A DNA stretch of 64,000 nucleotides from assembly GCA_016806645.1 (NCBI GenBank), contig JACSYO010002136.1, forward strand, positions 1,451,881 to 1,515,880, written 5' to 3'. Shown in pieces: positions 37,716 through 49,429 of this stretch; position 1 is the first letter of the stretch; each line of letters begins with the position of its first letter. The DNA is from Ophiodon elongatus (Eukaryota > Chordata > Actinopteri > Perciformes > Hexagrammidae). Made by a program: the position numbers and the translations under genes. Below the pieces are notes generated by a model that did no database searches, was not told the origin of the DNA, and saw nothing but the letters and a program-made list of their open reading frames with translations.

Positions 37716-40700
37716 AATGGAAAAACAGCACAAAACGCATCGAGAAACGTTCTGTGTGAACAATTTGTTTAGAACTCAAGCAGTGAAAGACATGACAGCG
37801 CGGATGATCGTCAGAAGACTCAAATGGAGAAGCACGGAAGAAGTGGGTTAGACGCAGACAATGCAACACAGGTAAAGATTGACATGTGGAGAAGCAGATT
37901 CCAGTTTCTTCTGGCTCCGATAAAAAGGTAGAGAGGGACATACAGTTTATGCAGACCACCATGCATGCACGAAAACACCTCACCCCACACACACACACAC
38001 ACACAAATGAGAAAGAAACCTCAGCTAACTACAGAGATGACAAGAGTAATAAAGTCATCAGCCGTCGAACACGAGCTCCATTCCAGATCGAGTGAGCGAG
38101 CGAATGTTAATGAGACGAGAGTGAATGGAAGTGAAGCATGCACATTTACAAGTGAGGCACCCTTCCACACCAATCACAAGACCTGCCCCAACTGCGTTTA
38201 TGGAACAAAAAAAAAAAACACAAGATCTTGGAAAAGCACCAACTGGTCAAATGACAGTGATTTCAAACCTAAACACAAAGTACATTGCGATAAAAAGACA
38301 CAGTGGAGGGCAGGTGAAGAGATGTTGTGATTGGTTCGTTCAGCCCTACTCTTACCATCGACCGTCTACATGCAGCAGCGCCCTTCAGGCTGTGCAGGAC
38401 AAAGAAAAATCCTGACAGTTCTCCTCCTGGCAGGGTGGAATGGATACAGTACAACACTTGAGTGTCAGCTTTCATCTCGCAATTAAAATACAGGCATACA
38501 AAACAAACGCTACTAATAAATAAATCCAATACGTTCACTAATTTATACCTACTGAAATAAACCTCTTAAAATTTGCAGTCAGGCAATTGAAGACTGGAAA
38601 TTAAAAATAAATAAATATTAAAAAAAAGGCAGAGTAAATTCAAAACAGAGACCAAAATCTCAAACGAATACAAAAATAGTTTATTTAACACAAAGGAACA
38701 CTTTTTAGATTAAAAAAAATGTACGTAGAAATAAAAGCAAAAGTGGATTTAAGAAAATAAAGCCAATAATATATCTAAAGACATGATATGCTGACCATAT
38801 TGAATAACAAATGTCTTCAAGACATGTGACAAATGATCTGTGATAAAGTGCTGATAAATCAAATACAAAATATGATCTAAAACCATTAGCATGCTCTACT
38901 AGAAAGGCAGTAGTGAAGTCTTTGGTGTGCACACATCTTCACCACAACATAAAAGCAAACAGTAGTACAGTGAGAACATGTTGAATTTAAAGTGTAAATA
39001 CAAGTCAAACATCAAAAAGTGCAACAATCCACATGTTCACGCTCCCACAGCACAAACGGACCACGATACATCTGCAGCGGTCGGACAGGGTGACTCAGCA
39101 ACTCAATAAATGGTTAAATTTCTACCTGTAGAAACTCCTAAAACTCTGTCCACTTTAATGCATTTTTAACTGCTCAGTGATGCCAAAAAGAGTTACAGGT
39201 GGCGTCCAAGATGCTTTGTTCTGAAGCTTAAACAGGTGACACAGCAGTGTTGTTCCAGCATGCTGCGTGGTGTACATTACCTCTTCAGTAATAGTAAGTA
39301 TTTATATTTTGTGTCAGTTCCAATCCGTCCCAGGCTGAGCCCGAGTAATGTTGTTCCAGTCCAGTGAGAGACTAACAGGCCCTTCCCAATTAAAAACCTG
39401 TGCACTGCGGTTTGTTTTCACACACAATGCGAATAAAATGCACAACTTTCATAACGCTGGCCACAGATTTAAGTACTGCATATCGGCCCCTCAACTTAAG
39501 GGACTCGTGTTGGAAGTCTGGAGGATGAAGAAGTGGACACAGAGTGGAAAAGCACACGGGGAGGGGGTAGGGGGGGGGCAGCCTAACAACATCACAGGAT
39601 CTATGGGGCAGTCAGGATTAGGGGAGGGACCACACACTGGTTCATCCTACCATGTTGGCGTCATTCTTGGCCAGGAAGGGCGGCAGCTCCATCTCCGAGG
39701 CCGAAGCAGCATGGGTCGCCTCAACCAGAGTCACGAAACCTCGTCTGTCAATCAGACTAGAGAACAGACCAGAGGATTGGGTTAGGATGTTCATGAAGCA
39801 TTTCACTGATACTCAAACACAAATGTTACAATGGGTTACAAAGTCTCAGCTGTGATGGGGATCTCTTTACTCACCTTGGGGGCATTGGGCCACATAACGT
39901 CACACAGCAGTTGGTTATGATATTGTTGTAACTGTACGGGTTCCCAGACTCCTCTGTACACCTTTTACTTGACCAAGAGCCCTTTATCTGCACAGTGAAT
40001 AAATAGAGAGCGCTGTCAGTTACTGGATGAAGTCGATTGTAATAATCATGAACTGAACGGTGGCATACTGGGGCACGAGTACTTACATCTTCATTTGTCG
40101 TGAGGTTGGAGGCTACCAAGTACGTATGGAAGCCCGAGAGGCCCAGAACAGACCAGATGGAGAAGAAACAAATCACCAACTCCACCACAGTGCGCACAGT
40201 AGAGTCAAGGCATGATAATAACACCATTACCAGTCATTATTTCAGACAAATAGCAATTAAAAGCAATGGCAAGGCTGAATATGTGTGTAAAGAAGTTAAG
40301 TAACTGCATCTGCACAAAGCACAACATCTATAACAGGTACTTCAGCTGTCTTACGTATCAATGTCATGACTTACTGAAATATACACAACAACACATGGGT
40401 GGTTATTAATGTGAACTCTGAAGCTATGGGACTACAAATAACGCACAACCACTTCCCATTACACCTTTTTCCAATATAAGAATATGAAATTAGTTCTATT
40501 AAATTGTACCGAGGTTGTACTCAACGTGTGAGTAAATGTGCGTAGCTACAATCTCGTGACCCAGATGAGCACATCAGGGTCTCTCCACCAGCATGTTGTT
40601 GCTACATTAAATAATGTATCTCTTTTCTAACCTTTGTGATGGGACACCTTTCAGGCAGTACCTTACTGGTTTTACATTTGTTTTGCGATATGTAATCCAT

Positions 40701-43306
40701 CACAATGGACATGTTGCAAGTTATATTTGATTTGTATATTGGCTAAAAATGCGACTAAGGCCTTTAAAAGCATAATGGTCACAGAAGACTCAAACGGTTG
40801 ATGATCTAATTGGATCATCTGCTCCGTGAGATAACTTTCTGAATTCAGAAAGACAAAGACACACACACAGACTCCAAAAAGATGACATGATGTCATGCAT
40901 ATCCTGCGACCACGAGGAAACTAGCCCACACCCTGTCTGTGAATAACAAATCGAACCACTCTGTAGTCATGCCCTCTTTATTCGTCTAGACAGTAACATC
41001 ATCTCACGAGAGCATGAGGCAGCAAACCTTCTACTGGAGAGCCGTGTGCATAAAAGCACTGCTTTGCTGGATGCTAACTCTCTGATCCTATTAAGCATGG
41101 GCTTAGGCTGAGGAGCAGCAGGAAATGCCTCGTCAACAGTGTGACTTGTGTTATTTCTTGGGCACTAAAGAGTCGCAAATTAAAATAATCTCATTGATCA
41201 CATAAACAGGTTGATTAAGTGAACATTTGGTATGTAAAAAGGATATCTGGCAGGGCTCTCTTGAACGGCTTGAACCAGGCTTTTACCTTCTTGAGAACCT
41301 GGAAAAAAAAAGAAAAAGAAAAAAGGACAGAAACATCAGAAACAAAGTAATGTTAAAGTGGTTCGTGGTAACACGACAGGAACATCACACAACTACTGGG
41401 TGCATTTGTGTCTCCATACGTTGTGAGAATACTCACGCAGGGTGAGGTGCGTGACGACACAGCCAAATATGAACGATGTCAGAAAAGACAGAGAGATGAT
41501 GAAGCTGTAGAAAAATCGGTAATTGCGTTTGCCCACACAGTTCCCCACCCACGGGCAGTGGTGGTCAAATCGTTCTGAGGGGGAAAAAAACAACAGTATA
41601 CATAGAGATTAGAGGCATGTTTATATTAGTTGGAAAGAAAAATAGTAGCACGGTTTAATACGCAACATGTTATTGTAATAATAATAATAATAATACTTAT
41701 TAATATAGCTCTTTTCAAAATTCTCAAAGACACTTTACAAACATTAACAAAAATATTGTACGTATATTAAATACTATAAAACCCAATCACTCTTACCCTG
41801 GAATTAATATGACCTGTTCATTAAATTAGGATTGGCCTGTCCAGGTTCACACGTTCCTAGTCGGTCTTAAAACGGCACTAAGTTGTGATTGTTGAAACGG
41901 TTTGTTCTTGCTGTAGTCAGCAGTTGGCTCCGTTGTCCTAAATGATGACCTAATGCCTTTAAGGCCACCCACTATATGACAAACTGCCTCAAGCCTGCAC
42001 ATACAGAACTGCTATTCAAACACTTAATGTGAGTTTAAGATTATTTTAATATTTGGTAAAAGTTGTCAGGCAGTAAATTAATTTGAAGTCTCTGGTTAGA
42101 GTTAGGTTTTATAGTTGTATCTTTTGGATTCTGTTACATTTCAGCATTGCACCTTCCAGACGGATCAGTGGACCAACATAGGAAGGTGTGCTGCATGAAG
42201 AAAACTAGAAACCTACGGGCCAAGCAGTATGGTATGTTTCTCTTGGCAATGATAGTAAGTTGTGGAGTTGAATTGGTGCAGCTGGCATAAGTGGGTCCTT
42301 CCCACCACATCCTTACCCACACAGTTGTCACAGAGGCTGCAGTGGGAGGTCCGAGGAGGGCGGAACATTTTACAAGTGAAGCAGTATTTGAGCTTCACCA
42401 CCTGCTGGTTGATGAGAATCTCCTTGGTTCGCGGAGGGGGGCGATACGTAGAAGATCCTGAGGTATCTTTAAATAGAAGAAGTACAAGGGGAGAGAATCA
42501 CTGAGACTTGCACAGTCGATCTTCACCCAATAAGCACTCTATTGATCTACTAAAGGAATAATTAAAACACAAATAAAGGTCTGGCTTTTGTGTAAGCTGA
42601 TTAGGTCTGGGTAGGCTGTTAAAAAAACCAAACATGCCCCTCAGAGATCCCCCACCCTCCATATGGCAAAGCTCTTTTACCCCATCTGTTCCACATATGT
42701 GACCCAAAGTTGTGCCTTACCTATCTGCTTCTCTATGTCTGCTGCTTCCTCTGGGGTGGCCCTGGGTAAGATGCCGGGGTCTGTAAAGCTGGTTCTCAGC
42801 AGGGAGATGACCACAAACAAGAAAAGAACCCCACCGATCACAGGAATAAAGACGGTCAGATGCTCCACCAGGAAAGGGCAACTGTGAAAGAAAAACATGG
42901 CAAAACCACGTTAATCCCAGAGCATGCATACATACATACATACATACATACATACATACATAGAGATACACACACATTTGTAATTGCACACACACACATT
43001 AGAATAGACATTCCATGCTGCATTCAGGGCCCACGATAAAGAAGCGTAGAAAAGAGCCCTGCTAGTTACTCACTCGAATGCGAAGAAAAGGCCACACGTG
43101 ACAACAATAAGGCCCAGTGTCAGAGGAAGGACGCCGCTCTGTCGGGCCAGGATAATCCGCCCGTCGCAGAAGAACCGGTTCTTCCCCGGGAACACTTCCC
43201 ATTTCCTCCGCGGCCGCTGCTCCCTCTTCTCGGCGCGGTCCTGCGCGGACATGGGCGACACCGACAGCGCGCGCGGGTCGATCTGCTGGTACTCGCAGTT
43301 CTTCAT
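37268..43306 (-). CDS. zdhhc18: DHHC palmitoyltransferase 18
   Basis: A multi-pass membrane enzyme that attaches palmitate to cysteines of target proteins, mostly at the Golgi. Coding exons: 43,074-43,306; 42,721-42,881; 42,317-42,466; 41,437-41,574; 41,247-41,298; 40,087-40,189; 39,875-39,987; 39,651-39,756; 37,268-37,609; 465 residues in total. It opens MKNCEYQQID, as human ZDHHC18 does. RRKWEVFPGKNRFFCDGRI is followed by two membrane helices (about 55-75 and 84-106). The cysteine-rich domain spans C160-C194 with the DHHC motif at residues 185-188. Two more helices follow, then the TTNE motif (TTxE) at 275-278. NPYSYNNIITNCCVTLCGP and SLIDRRGFV mark the C-terminal tail. All catalytic residues are present. 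Two odd features have their own entries: the intron at 40,190-41,246 is AT-AC, and the exon at 39,651-39,756 can either splice on or read into a stop. Confidence 0.95.
38680..39650 (-). other. zdhhc18: Alternative short C-terminus and 3' UTR of zdhhc18
   Basis: At the end of the exon starting at 39,756, the reading frame runs ...NDANM and then meets ATG|GTAGGATGA. If the GT is not used as a donor, two residues (VG) are added and TGA at 39,642-39,644 stops a 354-residue protein. Human ZDHHC18 likewise ends close to ...SMVGGHP. An AATAAA signal (TTTATT, + strand) lies at 38,680-38,685, about 960 bp further on, and would suit this short mRNA. A (GT)n microsatellite (37,685-37,714) and a (CA)n one (37,985-38,005) lie farther left, in the intron of the long form. 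Confidence 0.6.
40190..41246 (-). other. zdhhc18: U12-type AT-AC intron in zdhhc18
   Basis: The coding sequence joins in frame as ...QESPA-S-VVELVICFF only if the intron starts ATATCCTTTT (41,246 leftwards) and ends AC (40,191-40,190). The start matches the U12 5' splice-site consensus. CCTTGAC lies just before the 3' end (TGCCTTGACTCTACTGTGCGCAC) and matches the U12 branch-point consensus at the right distance. No AG acceptor fits the frame nearby. The intron length is 1,057 bp. Confidence 0.85.
41676..41750. repeat. Dispersed repeat fragment with TAA run in zdhhc18 intron
   Basis: A TAA run followed by TATTAATATAGCTCTTTTCAAAA and CTCAAAGACACTTTACA, wording typical of a very common teleost dispersed repeat (usually TTATATAGCGCTTTTC ... 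CTCAAAGCGCTTTACA). Only a short worn piece is present. Confidence 0.55.
42926..42962. repeat. (CATA)n microsatellite in zdhhc18 intron 1
   Basis: About nine CATA units, followed by a short CACA-rich stretch. Confidence 0.95.
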
Positions 43307-43310
43307 CGTG

Positions 43311-43726
43311 TGACGTAAACAGGTGTCGCTGAAGGCACTCACGAGACGACTCTCCTGTCCCGTCCTCTCAGGGCTCGGTCATAGCCCGCTGACGTGCTGC
43401 TCGGGGTGTCTCAGCTGTCCATCCCGGGAGCTAAGGCGCGCTAGCTGGCGGAGCAGTGAGGTCCGTCTCCTCCGGGGCAGAGCTTCACGAGCCGAGTCAC
43501 TTCCAAAGTGGACTGAAGTTTAACTACCATCTTCGATAGTTAAAATAAAGCCATTCATAAATACCAGTACTTGTTCGGTTGTATTAAAATACGCCTTTAC
43601 CGTAAAGTCAACGGACGGGGCTTCGGCTCGAGCTCCTTGGGGCAGTTCGCGTTTCCTTTTTCTGTCTTTTTCTTTTTTTTTGTCGCCGTCAGCCAATGTA
43701 CGTCACGAGGTGGAGGATGACGTAGG
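43311..43726 (-). promoter_or_regulatory. zdhhc18 upstream region with CRE-like sites and CCAAT
   Basis: Upstream of the start codon lie TGACGTAA (from 43,315 or just before), and farther out CCAAT (43,693-43,697), TACGTCAC (about 43,699-43,706) and TGACGTAG (about 43,718-43,725). The stretch is GC-rich with many CpG, as in a CpG-island promoter. CREB/ATF binding is inferred from the motif only. Confidence 0.45.
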
Positions 43727-46180
43727 CACGCAGGGCACGCCGCTGACTTAAAACGGCGCACGTACGCACGCGGACGGTTTGTAGATCAGTGAGGAACACC
43801 AGATAAGTAATTATCTGTGCGGATCCACATAAGCGGCTCCAGGTGCTGTGTTTTACCTCCAGAGATTAGTTAAAGCCCGTATTGAAAATATAACTATTCT
43901 TTGCATGCTTATGTAACCTACCTTGTTTGTTGCTCTTGTTCAGGGTCATAGCAACCATTCTGTAGGCTGTGGGGGTATAGAGACCTGGGAGAGTTTAGAT
44001 AGAGGGTATTTATATAGTAGCACATTGCATTTAGCAAATTGGCAAACCACTGGTATATAATCAATTATTTCTTCATTGTTGGTTCATAACTCTGCACAGA
44101 TCTACAGTTTGACCCTTTTTGCCACATGTCTTTGCATGGACTGATTCTCCAGAGCATAATAACCCCTGACTTTCTAACAACCACCCATCAGCTGCTGAGA
44201 GTGCACCACAATGCCCTTGTTGCCATGGTGAGTGCTCTCTGCAGGCCTGTGATGTGAACAGGTGATAGTCTCACTGTGTGAAGTGGTTTTGACTACAAGG
44301 TCAGTGTTCTGTGTGCACGTCCACCGTGGAATTATTCAGCGTGTTTCCAACCGCGTCCTGCTGGAAACACTTGACTTCCTGCCACTTCTGGAAGTCATGA
44401 GTGGGAAAGGGACCGACGGGTTCATCCGTTGAATTTGTGTTTGTTTAAGCACAATAATGTATTAGAATGTGCTTGAGGGATGTGAAAGGAACAGTGTGTA
44501 GGCTTTAGGGGGATGTATTGGCAGAAATGGAATATAATATTCATAACTATGTTTTCATTAGTGTATAATCACCCGAAACTAAGAATTGTTGTTTGGCCTT
44601 TTTGCATTCCCTGAAGGCCAACGTGGTTGTCTGACAAGCTTGGAAGGTGCAGGGTGAGCGGAGGGGGGTTAAGATGGATGCAATCTGGAGCCTCAGAACT
44701 AGATGCCACTAAATCCTGCACACTTTACCTTCAATTCTTTAGCCTTTGCAAGAGGGTACAAGTTCAAGGTGCAACATTATGACTAAGTAATATGTCCCAA
44801 TTGAATGCATTAGGCTCCTGTATGCAACAGGACCTACTTCGTAAGAGCAGCTGCAGTATGTACTAAAAGTGAAAAGAAAAAAGGACTTGATTTAGAACGT
44901 GGCTCTTATCTCATGTTGTTTTGTGTTTTCATCTTCAATTGGTTTCACCTGACATGTTATTATCCGGGTCATGTGATTGCCTCCCATTACCTACTATATC
45001 GCTGAGGCCACAACCATTTTGTCTGTTTGTGAAATTCCCTGACAAAGACCTAAAGGTGTGGAAACAAAGGATTTATCCACTGCAATAAAGGCTTTTAAAT
45101 ATTCCTCCCTCGTTATCTGTTCTAAGATTGCAGAGTGCCTGGATTGCCTTCCTGTTTATCCGTTTCTTCCCCCATTTGCAGAGAACACCAGAGACACACT
45201 TTTTAATACGGTGAAGTGCACAGAGCAACCAGTTATCTCACTCTCTCCACATATGTTTTGAGTTTTTAGGCTGGAGTTGGGCTGTGAACTAAATTGTTTT
45301 CAGAGTAACAGCAGCCTCTAGTGGTGTTAAAGAGATCTGCACGCATCAGGGGTAACGAGACAGTAACAAACCATGAACAAAGAAATCGGTTTACATAAAT
45401 TCACATGTTTGGATTCATCACAATTATTTTAATCTTAAATTCAAGAGTAAACTTGCTGGTCAAACTTTGGTTTTTGGGTTGTTTTTTTTGTTTTTTTTTA
45501 CAACAAAACACAATATAGCAGTTTTACATTAATGCTTAATAAGAAAAGGGTTTACCTTTACGTGAAAATAAAACTAAATTGATTATTTTACAGCAACAAA
45601 CCCTTTATTTATTTTTTCTCATTCACATTCAAATATTCCCAAACTATAACTTGGAATAATTCTTCCAAACATGCAGTGCTATATTAAATTATACAACCAT
45701 AGTATTTCCAATATTTACAACTAAACAGTGTTCAACTAAGTCTCGTAATATTGTACATTTTGTTTGTTTGTTCTCAAAGACATTTAACTGAGAGGTTCAA
45801 ATCAAATTGGTTGACTATTGCATGAGTAAATCGGCATCAAAAATGTAATGGAATTTTATCAGTAAGTTCTATGTAGGACTGGGCGAGATAGTTATAATAC
45901 AAGTCATTTTTCTTTCCTTTGGATTAAATAACCTAAATAGAAGTTAGTGAATTCATATTACTTTAATTAAATAAATGTAACATTGACAAAATGTATTCAT
46001 GTATAGAATCATGTTCTTCGTAATGCTGTTGCAATGAACAATTTAACAATTACTGGAATAACAAAAATTGACTATTGATGACGCACTTTAAAAACACCTG
46101 TGTGAGATTTAACATACGATGGATTGTGCCCAGTCCCACACGGACATATTGCATTTAAAAGGTCAGAGTAATCTTTGAAG
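43727..46180. other. Interval between zdhhc18 promoter and pigv stop
   Basis: No gene recognised. The right part is likely pigv 3' UTR. Overlapping AATAAA signals on the minus strand (TTTATT on +) occur at 45,604-45,609 and 45,608-45,613, about 570 bp past the pigv stop. From about 43.8 to 45.5 kb I see only unique AT-rich DNA without supported features. Confidence 0.55.
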
Positions 46181-48163
46181 TCATGTCCATGGCAGGAAGT
46201 TACAATGCAGTACCAGGCCCAGCACCCAGTAAGAGAGGAAGTATCCCAGGATGCTCTGTGTCGTAGTAGAACAGGTTTTAAAGTGTGGCAGCAGCGCGAT
46301 GATGGGGTTTTGAGGTCTGTGCGTGCATCCGTTTCTGGAATGAGCCTGTAGCTGCACATTGGGATTTGATGTTGTCCTTCGATGGAGAAGCGGCTCATTG
46401 AGGAGGAGCAGGTGAGCACTTATCCAGAAAGGCACGGGAGACGAGGAGGCCATGAATCTGGTTAGAACCTAGAAACGCAGAGTCAAAACGGGAATGAGTA
46501 GAGATTAACAGTTGTTACACACATACACACACACAAACAGACTTGTGAACAAAAGTTCCACAAGTAGGCGGTTATATGATGCACTTACCTGCACATGCAT
46601 GCACAATGTTCCAAACACCAGAAGTACTGTTGAATGAACAATATACACAAACACTCTGGAGTTGAACAATCCCGGCGTGGGTTTGTCGAGCCCTTTACTT
46701 GCACCCGTCTGCCAAAGTCCGAGTCTCAGACACATTTCTGGGTTGGCTTGAAAATACGCGTACGCCGCCATTATGCCGAGAGTGGCCATGGGCAGAGCCA
46801 GGAGGAAGTTTGGTATCTGCTTCAGCTCAAAGTAGCGGAGGAAGCCCACATCCCAATACACATCCTGGATATGAGAATACAGCAGGGGGAGAGGCCTCAT
46901 GCACCAGAGGGGCGGCGGGCCATTTTCATCTGGAACCCGGTAGCCCTTCAGTTCAGCCAGAGACAGAAGAGCGGGAGGGATCCGTTCCAGGGAGACGGAC
47001 GGCGTGCAAAACGTCCTATACCCGTAGTACTGGAACGCACAGAAGGGAAGGGCAATAATCGCAGTTCCCAAGAGGGAGGTGAGCAGCACACGGACGACGG
47101 CCCAAATATAGTGGAAGACTTTGCTGTAGCCTTTTGTCGTCGTTCGATATACACGAATCTGGCTAATGGCGTGCAGCGATGGAAGGTAGAGCAGGAACCC
47201 TATGTTAACAAGTCCATTGGATCGCGCCGCAGTGGCTATACTGAGGGCCAGGCACGCTCGGAAGGTGAACCCTTTCTCCAGGAGGAACAGACCACCAAAT
47301 GTGAGCGCGGCAAACAGGCTCTCGGAGTATCCGGCGGTCATGAAAACATTGGCAGGTGTGATGCAATAGAGCAGGCTGGAGAGCAGAGCCAGGCGTCTGT
47401 CCTGGAGAACGATCCTGCTCAGGGCGTACAGGGCGACCACGCTCAACAGGAAGAGGGCACTGTTCCCCAGAGCCACGGCCACCAGCAGGCGGCCCCGCAC
47501 GCTCAGCCAGCCGCTCAGGGGCCACAGCAGCGTCTCGGCGAGGCCTCGCAGGACGACGGGCAGGAGGGGGAAGAAAGCAAAGTTGTGCTCGTAAAGGTAC
47601 CCTCTCTCGGCGATGAAGAGGAAATGCTCGGCATCCCAGTGGGAGAGGCCGCCCAACAGCCACTCCACTGCGGAGTCCAGGTACAGAGGCTCCTCGGTCC
47701 TTGGGGGCCTGAACGCTTCCGCGTCGTGATCAGGGATGACAGCGTTGAAGACGGCCTGAGGAGAAATAGTCAACAATATTAAAATCTCTCTTTGCTTTGC
47801 TCTCCAGAGGAACAAAGCACACAGGTGTACAGTCACTGTGACCTACTTACCATACACACTATGGGGTAATTACCAAGGTCGGGAGAAATTAGGGTTCATT
47901 TCTTACTGTTATGTCATCTCTCTTGTGTACATTGTTATTTATTCTATTTGTTTTTACCATGTAAAATGCCTTGAGGTACCTTTTTTTAAAGCGCTATACA
48001 AATGAAATGCATTATTATTATTATTAATAACAAACCATGGCCATAAACCAGATTAGCATATTGTCAGATGCCACAGCATCCACACTCGGCTCCGGCTCAC
48101 CTGCAGGAGCAGCGACAGGCCCCTGGTGACGGCGGCGAACTCCAGGACGGCTCTGACGTCCAT
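46181..48163 (-). CDS. pigv: GPI mannosyltransferase 2 (PIG-V)
   Basis: An ER membrane enzyme that adds the second mannose to the GPI anchor precursor. Three coding exons: 48,101-48,163; 46,589-47,755; 46,181-46,468; all introns phase 0 with GT-AG ends. The product is 505 residues, against 493 in human. Exon 1 gives MDVRAVLEFAAVTRGLSLLLQ, then AVFNAVIPDHDAEAF. The lumenal SHWDAEHFLFIAERGY (HWD at about residues 60-62) is the family signature. EHNFAFFP, ANVFMTAGYSESLFA, RSNGLVNIGFL and QDVYWDVGFLRYFELKQIPN align closely with human, and the end is ILGYFLSYWVLGLVLHCNFLPWT-like. Many hydrophobic segments fit a multi-pass protein. The start is the only Met of exon 1 and matches the human exon boundary before ALFNA. 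The gene is intact. Confidence 0.96.
47934..48030. repeat. Dispersed repeat 3' tail with (ATT)n in pigv intron 1
   Basis: ATGCCTTGAGGTACC, then AAAGCGCTATACAAATGAAA and an ATT run form the characteristic tail of common fish non-LTR elements of the L2 kind and the SINEs that share their ends. Only the tail is visible. The family assignment is tentative. Confidence 0.55.
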
Positions 48164-48328
48164 GGTCACTGGTGTGAGGGAGCCGAGCGGACACAGCCGG
48201 AGGTGACGGGCCTGAGCATGGTGGCTGCGACCGGACAGGCGCTGCTGGGTTCCTCACAGCTTCTGTCAAACATAGCGAGCTAAGGGAAGAAATATTCGGC
48301 GGAGGAGATGCGGAAGTGTCGCGTTTTC

Positions 48329-48380
48329 ATTGGTGTTGCCTCCATTAAGAGAGGGGGTGAACAAGAACTACTGTTATTGG
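48329..48380 (-). promoter_or_regulatory. Two CCAAT boxes upstream of pigv
   Basis: ATTGG on the + strand at 48,329-48,333 and at 48,376-48,380 gives two CCAAT boxes in the transcript direction, about 165 and 215 bp upstream of the pigv start codon, near a CpG-containing stretch. This is a typical TATA-less promoter arrangement. Confidence 0.4.
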
Positions 48381-49429
48381 ACAGCTACTCGTCGACCATC
48401 AGTGTTTGTTTTCGCTCAGGTGCAATCTTTGTCCTCACGTCCTCATCCTGCAGCAGCAGCTCGGCTTCGTTTCGAATGGCTCTGTTCACTTCCGGTGCAA
48501 CCGAGGTCCTTTCAAAATAAAAGTGAATTAGGTAGGCCCCGATGAGGAGAACCCTCCTCGTGTGGTTTCTGCTTCATGCGCCATTAATTACGGATCTAAC
48601 AGAACGTGTGTAGCAAACGATGATCAATCACAGTTTAGATTCTGTTGACTTACCTTTTTTTTATATATATATATAACGTTATATATATATATATATAATA
48701 TTTGATCTGACGTCGTGTCTCAGATCTGTTGGTCAGCTGACGGTGAATCATGTGTTTCTCCCCAGCAGGCGGAGCTCCACACCATCATGTGTCATGGACT
48801 GGTTATTCAAGTGGTGCAGGTATTTCATTCCTCATTCAAAACATGTGAGGACATCGCCTGTCGTTTTAATCTCTCAAATCTGATTGGATTCAAGGTGTAT
48901 TTTCGACACGTGCCTTTTTCAAGTACCCTCTTCAATGTGGATTCAAAAGAGTGGCTTTTCGTCTGTTTCTTTGAGATCTGATGTTAATTCAAATGTACAC
49001 GACGTGGTTTCTAACCCATTGTTTCTGTTTGGACCCCCCATGACGGTACACGCTGAAATGTTTGGCTTTAATCGAGCATTATGCTGTTGTACTATGAAGT
49101 TAATGCTGGGAGAAAGCCTCCGTGCAGTCATCCATGAGGCTTTATGTTATGTAGCCTGTTATTATTTTACATGTGTGCAGTTATTTTACTGAAACGTAGA
49201 AACAGTAATACAGCTAATGCTAACAGCTAATGGTATCAGTTGAGTGCAGCAAGTAAGACCATGTTTCCCTACGAATGTCCTGAGCACTGAGGTAAAGAAG
49301 CAAGCATTTCAGAAAATACTTTTGACCCAATTGTGTGTGAATCAACATTAATTTGACTTGTTCGTCCAGAAGAGGTCACCATTTAGGAAGAACAAAACCA
49401 TCAAACAGCGTACGAAGATTTAATGTACA
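48381..49429. other. Interval upstream of pigv, downstream of arid1a
   Basis: No gene recognised. It contains a perfect 32-bp AT palindrome centred on AACGTT (48,662-48,693). The remainder is unique AT-rich sequence. Confidence 0.6.

Noticed and set aside
41227..41298. GT donor inside zdhhc18 exon 5 (GAAG|GTAAAAG at about 41,284)
   Set aside because: Using it would drop the QESPA text conserved with human and leave no matching acceptor before VVELVICFF. The AT-AC splice explains both ends.
43074..43342. Earlier in-frame ATG for zdhhc18 at 43,340-43,342
   Set aside because: It would add twelve residues not found in the family. The internal Met starts MKNCEYQQID, which matches the human N-terminus.
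46634..47782. Long plus-strand open frame (382 codons) opposite pigv
   Set aside because: It is the antisense shadow of the large pigv exon. The minus-strand frame aligns throughout with PIG-V and the plus-strand text is low-complexity Q/E/G without family resemblance.
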